64,000 nt of DNA, from the NCBI RefSeq assembly GCF_004027225.2, contig NC_044301.2, forward strand, positions 22,663,340 through 22,727,339, given 5' to 3'. The position numbers and the translations under genes were made by a program. Below are positions 59,301 through 64,000 of the stretch, piece by piece. Under the pieces are notes generated by a model. It worked only from the letters and a program-made list of their open reading frames with translations, was not told the DNA's origin and ran no database searches. How positions within the stretch are numbered: position 1 is the stretch's first letter; every line of letters begins with the position of its first letter. This DNA is from Strigops habroptila. Lineage: Eukaryota; Chordata; Aves; Psittaciformes; Psittacidae.

Positions 59301-62300
59301 AATGCAGTAAAATAAATCTTGGCTTTCCTTTGCAGCCAAACCACACAGCTGAATGAGGTCACAAGTCATTCTCCCATCACATGCACTCAGTGATTCACCA
59401 CACCCTAAGCAATGCCAAGCTCCACCCCCAAAGCTGAACAGGTTGACAGCAATGTGCTTCATCAACATTTGCCTTTTCTGTGGCTACCACAGCCCTCTTT
59501 TTGCAGTTCCCTCTGCTGCCTACAATGGTGATCCAGCTCAGGCACTTACAGACTTGTATGTTGGTGGGGTTGCTGGAATTGGTGGTGGATGGATGTTGGT
59601 GAAAGGCTGGTAGGTCCCCACTGGTAGGCCACTGAAGTTCTCCTGTACAGAGAGATTAGAGTCATGCACTGGACTACACACCTGGGAGAGTGACCATGGG
59701 AGAGAACACAGCTACTGTGGGAGTCAGAGAAAGTAGTAACCTAAGGCAAGTATCCAACCTGGTATAGTTTATACTTAATACTTGTAAATCTTTTCCTAGT
59801 AAGTCAGATGTAGTCACCTGGAACAACCAGACCCAGCTAATAGGACTGTGGGTTATTCTAAAGAACCATCATGACTAAACACCTTTCACAGTATTAGAAG
59901 TACCAGGGCGAAAAAAGGCAATATCCTGCATTAAGCACACCAGAGCCATTTCTCCCAAGTGCAGCATCACAAAACAGAAAGGAGGCCTCTGGCTTGCTCA
60001 AGGCTTTATATTACCCTTACGTGTAACACACCAGTGCCTCAAAGACCTAGACTTTGCACAAGCCCTCAGCATATTTATGCCTGGGCCAACGGCCAGCTGA
60101 TGATACTTGGCCTGGATTCTGTACAAAAAAAAAAAACCACACTGCAGCACTGCTGGGACCATAAGAAGACTCCAAGCCATCCCACCATTCTGCCACTCTC
60201 CAGTCTACACAGATACCCTGTAAATTACTGAATTCAGAAAACAGTGCTCTTTTCAGCTCCCACCTTCCAGCCTCACAAGTCACCTCCAAGAGCTGTTGGC
60301 CTAGTCCCCTTGCTCTTGCGGGTCTGAAGGCAGAGCACTTCCACATTCTTATGTGCTGTTCCCACCCCGCAAAACTCATCTCATTTCCTTAACTGAATCT
60401 TGTCACACTACCAGCCTACCAACTTCAAAGTGCAGCTCCAACCCCTGGTCAAAAGTCTGGCAGTCAGAAGACTGCCTCAGGAGTTAAGTCTGGACTCATC
60501 TGTTCCCTGAAGGCAAAGAAGGCTAGCTGGAGAACAGGGCTAGGAACCTCCACAGTCAAGAAGCAACATGAAGCTTCAGCTGCACTGCCAACAGTTTCCA
60601 TCCCATGCAGTCCCACACCAACACAATGGCCTTCCAACACATCAAGCTATCAGGTACAGACACTTCCCAGGCAGCAGGCACAGGGCTAAGCATCACAATC
60701 GGAGTCTTCCACAGAAAAAGGGAACACTCAAAGCAAAGGTACTTACCAGTCCCTTTGGAGGCAGGTAGGAGAAGGGCAGATTTGGTGTTGGCATGGGCAT
60801 AGGCATCATCACTGGCATGGGTACTAATCCATCATGATCAACCAGTGGGGCTGTAAATTCACCACCTCCTCCCCCTCCATGGCCACCCTTCTTCACATTG
60901 TCTGTAAATCCCACATCAATCAGATCTGCCTCTCCACCTGCAGGGGCTTCAGCCTGGAGAGGGTGGAAGAATTCTGCTCACCAACACATCTATTCTGATC
61001 CCAGCTCTCTGAACAGCATTAGATGCAGCTTGAACAAGATGAGACAACACAATGAGGACAGAATAGACAGTAGCTACACAATGATATTAACAGGAACCAG
61101 AAAGGGAACCAGACTACAACATGGCTGACTACAGCCACATGCTGTAGGGCTGTGGGAAGAAGCAGGGATCGTGTACGCTAGGGCTATCTAGAATATACCA
61201 AAGCACAACTACCACTGAGTTTGCTGCAATGCCACAGCCCTGTGCTCTGAAAGCCCACACAGAACTAATGGAACATTTCAGCCACTGAAACACAGAAAAG
61301 AGCTCTGGACTTGCAGGTGCCTAACTCACCATCACCACAGAGTCAGGTTCATAGGGCACATTGTAGTTCTTGGCAATCTCAATGAGGTATCTCTCCACCA
61401 GAATCTTGGGTGGTGCCTCCATGCTCAGCTTGTGCATCAGCTGGAACACAAGGTACAGAGACACTCAAGGGACTGGGGCAGTGCAACAGAGCTCCATCCC
61501 AGCCAGGGCCACCTGCTGCAGGGACACAGTGCAGCCCCGGGGAGGCCCTTCCTCCCAGCCCAGCACTGCTGCAGAGGAGGCTGCTGGTAACCACAGGCTA
61601 GGGCTCCATGTGCACTGCTCCTCTCCATCCACAGCCAGCACAGCAGGGCCCCACCTGTCAGGGACCTCAGCACTGTGCTCCAGTGCAGGCAGGACCCCAG
61701 CTGTGCAGCTGGCCCACCCTATCCTGCATGACCCATAGGCATCAGCCACTAGTGACAGGAAAAAGGGGCAGAAAGCCACAGCAGGCATGTCTGTTCTGCC
61801 AGCTCCAGCTGGCTGCTGTTGTTCTACCAGTTCATTACCCTGTCATTGACTGTCCCAATCTGGTTTGTTCGGCACAGCTTCCCATACTCCTTGCTGTACT
61901 TGGCACACAGCTGGTCAGCAACCTGTAATAGGAGAGAAACTCTGGGAATGTGCACACCTTTGCTTTCCCCACCACACACTGCACATCTGCTGGATCACTC
62001 TCATTTCTGCCACCGAGTACCCCAGCTGAGCAGTCTTAGCCATCCCTGATGCTCCAGGGACACCTATACTGAGGTCTCCATCTCTGCCTTAATGACAGAG
62101 ACCCAAAGATTTCCACCAGCTTCTTGCAGCATCACCCCCACCCTGCACACGTAACACCCCTCAAACAACCCTACTCACAATCTTCAACTCAGCCACTTCT
62201 GACTGGAGTCGTGGTGCAGCCCAAATCAGTGCAGATACTGCTTCTGCCAGGCCAGAGTCCAGCTCCCTATGGATAACAGAAGACAATCCTATCTCCACAC

Positions 62301-62905
62301 AAAGCATTTAGTCTTTGCTGCCCTCAATCTGCTTAGCCTGAAGGTCCCATCCTCCTTGCTGGGCTCCAGAGCCTTCCCTGCCTGGGGAAGAAAAGGTCTC
62401 TGGAGTCCCTAGAACACCTAAACACAGGTCCCCTTCTGTACCCCAGGCCTGCCCCTAACAGCATTCCTCCCTGAGTCCAGGGGCCTGGACCCTCTCCCAC
62501 AGCACACCCTCTAGGCCAGAGCTTACTTCATGGACTGAATCAAGCCGAAGCGGGCTAGCAGCAGGTCGCAGTACAGCTCCAGGATCTCCATGGCCTCCAC
62601 AAGGTAATCTTCATGGATAACATGCTCCACACGAATCCTGGCACGCTCATCTTTTCCAGCTGACAGATAATCTGCAATCTCCTTCCTTGCCTTCTGGGCC
62701 AGCTCAGCTACAGCACATATCCCCAAGACCCATCACTGTGCTGGCAGGGGCTGCTGCCTCCATACCCATCCACAGTGCCCACCACACAAAGTCACCACAA
62801 GCTTCTCAAATACTTACTCTTCTTTTTCTCCAGCAGTTTGAGGCGATTGATGACAAGGCGCAGGTTGACTCGCAAGCGCTCAGCCTTGAACCCAGAGCCC
62901 AACAT
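56336..62905 (-). CDS. IST1: IST1, ESCRT-III regulator, nine coding exons, intact
   Basis: IST1 is an ESCRT-III family protein that binds CHMP1 and recruits VPS4, LIP5 and spastin in membrane scission, abscission and endosomal tubule cutting. Coding exons, in reading order: 62,905-62,818, 62,707-62,527, 62,266-62,179, 61,922-61,839, 61,440-61,330, 60,953-60,747, 59,642-59,550, 58,356-58,311, 56,535-56,336. All have GT/AG borders and compatible phases and sum to 366 codons with the stop, the usual vertebrate length. Start MLGSGFKAERLRVNLRL; helical core to about residue 190 (KARKEIADYL, VEAMEILELYCDLLLARFGL); Pro/Met-rich linker; then both VPS4-binding motifs, LPELPSVP and the C-terminal DDLSRRFEELKKKT. 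The exon at 62,818 extends to 62,917, with an acceptor, so a 5' UTR exon lies upstream. No lesion is seen. Confidence 0.97.
56751..57365 (+). mobile_element. Solo LTR of the ERV-D family (class II)
   Basis: It begins TGTCCTGGGTTCAGCTG and ends AAACCACGACA, matching the ERV-D LTR at 49,777-50,401 along its length with scattered differences. It is flanked by GCAGC (56,746-56,750) and GCAGT (57,366-57,370), a probable worn target duplication. It lies antisense in the last IST1 intron. No internal sequence is present; it is the remnant of LTR-LTR recombination. Confidence 0.88.
57371..58310. other. IST1 last intron, remaining part
   Basis: This is intronic DNA between the solo LTR and the 46-base exon at 58,311-58,356. 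I see no gene, RNA or repeat that I recognise. Confidence 0.6.
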
Positions 62906-62917
62906 GACAAATACTTT

Positions 62918-64000
62918 CTGTGGGAGAAAAGGGGAAGGTCAGTGGAACCAAGAGCTGTTGGTCAGAAGGACAGCAGTCACTGTTTCACTTAAGGAAAAAA
63001 AGAAACACCAACAAACCACCACCAAATTCTCCAAACAGGCACAGGCCTGCTATTCCTGAATCTGGTTATTTACAAATGACTAGACCTACAGCACTCATCA
63101 TTCCCTTTCCCACTTTACAACCCTGCGCCTAACCAAGGCCAACAGGGAATAGAAACTTACACATGTAAGATGATCAAAACCTGGGACTACTCCATAAATA
63201 GGAACAGGGTTAGAAAACACATCCTAAAACAAGAAGATAAGGGCCTGGGTCTATTTAATCTAGATAAGTGACACCAGCCACTGATGTGAATACCAGAGTA
63301 CAGTAAAGCTTTAAGAATGTTAGAGAAACATTTACCAGCAGTGGTCTAGGAAAATGTGGCTGTGCCTCAGTTCAGTACACTGAGCTTACTGAAATGGCAT
63401 TTTGGGGTTCAGCTTTAGAAATCTAAGAAGCCCAAGTAGAAACACCCCCCCCCCACACACACACTTCACAATAAACAGCATAGCTGCTAGAAGACATGCT
63501 TTTGTTCCCATACTTTGAAAGGTGAGGGAAGTAAACCAATGCCTCAAGATGCTATCTGTGACAACTATCACAGTCAAATCCTCTCTGTTACTTCATTGAC
63601 AAAACCACATTTTTAAAGAAACATGTAGTCAACTGCAAGAACCAAGACAACCTTTGTCCTTTTAATGAAAGCTGTAAACCAGCTGTATAATTAACCCAAG
63701 GACCGCACAAACTAAGGTTGCAACAATCCTAACATCGTAGGCTTAAACTAACAATAATATGTGTGCAACTTTAAACTAACATAGTAAAATACAACAAGCT
63801 GTTCTAACTTGCTGACACATAGGGAGTAAGGAATGTCTGGCTGAGGGGGGAAGGAACATCACGGGACTGATAACAACTAAGGAAACAATCAATAAGACCA
63901 AGGATGCCAGCCTTCAAGATAACAGAGACTGGAACAGAACAGAAGCAAGGACATACCAACTGCTAACTCAGCACTAGGACCTTGCGAGCGTGCGCAAGCA
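62918..64000. other. IST1 5' intron / upstream region
   Basis: Upstream of the first coding exon of IST1 (acceptor CCCACAG at its edge on the minus strand) lies intronic sequence to the window's end. The 5' UTR exon and promoter are not identified here. A short C-run/CA microsatellite sits at about 63,446-63,466. Confidence 0.6.

Noticed and set aside
1-64000. tRNA, rRNA or other structured RNA genes; bacterial-type operons or defence systems
   Set aside because: None seen. The base composition, introns and repeats are those of a vertebrate chromosome.

Overview
The window is bird nuclear DNA. The evidence is spliced vertebrate genes in the conserved order IST1 – DHODH – HP (haptoglobin) – DHX38, a CR1 LINE tail, and four families of avian endogenous retroviruses (ERVs). 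From memory, this block lies on human 16q22 and on chicken chromosome 11.

Layout. About 55 of the 64 kb is one giant near-perfect palindrome. The left arm (about 618-27,877) and right arm (about 28,292-55,575) are reverse complements, differing by eye by only a few bases per kb, around an unpaired spacer of about 0.4 kb. Each arm, from its outer end inwards, holds: the last bases of the IST1 3' UTR; the first half of DHODH; pieces of two LTRs; parts of a third and a fourth ERV; a 3'-truncated DHX38 (PRP16) pseudogene; a CR1 fragment; a truncated haptoglobin pseudogene; the second half of DHODH; an older ERV (ERV-A); and a younger ERV (ERV-B) nested in it. Left of the palindrome (1-612) is more of the third ERV (ERV-C). 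Right of it (55,576-64,000) is single-copy DNA carrying IST1, whose nine coding exons give an intact 365-residue ESCRT-III protein.

History read from the junctions. ERV-A inserted into a coding exon of DHODH, leaving the 5-bp duplication GCAAG on both sides. ERV-B then inserted into one LTR of ERV-A (5-bp duplication CAGCT). An inversion with one break in the upstream LTR of ERV-B and the other in the leader of ERV-C turned round everything from DHODH's second half to DHX38. Finally a fold-back joined ERV-B gag to ERV-B LTR at a 6-bp microhomology (TAGAGG) and made the palindrome, which starts inside the IST1 3' UTR. Host-gene lesions checked in both arms are shared, so those genes were dead before the duplication.

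Meaning. Two broadly essential genes (DHODH, DHX38) and HP are dead here while IST1 survives in a dense ERV graveyard. That is what a decaying non-recombining chromosome looks like. Parrots are reported (from memory) to have a ZW-chromosome 11 fusion, so a parrot neo-W is my leading guess; it is an inference. No new enzymatic or defence system was found; the unusual object is the palindrome and its layered junctions. All ERVs are treated as broken fossils.
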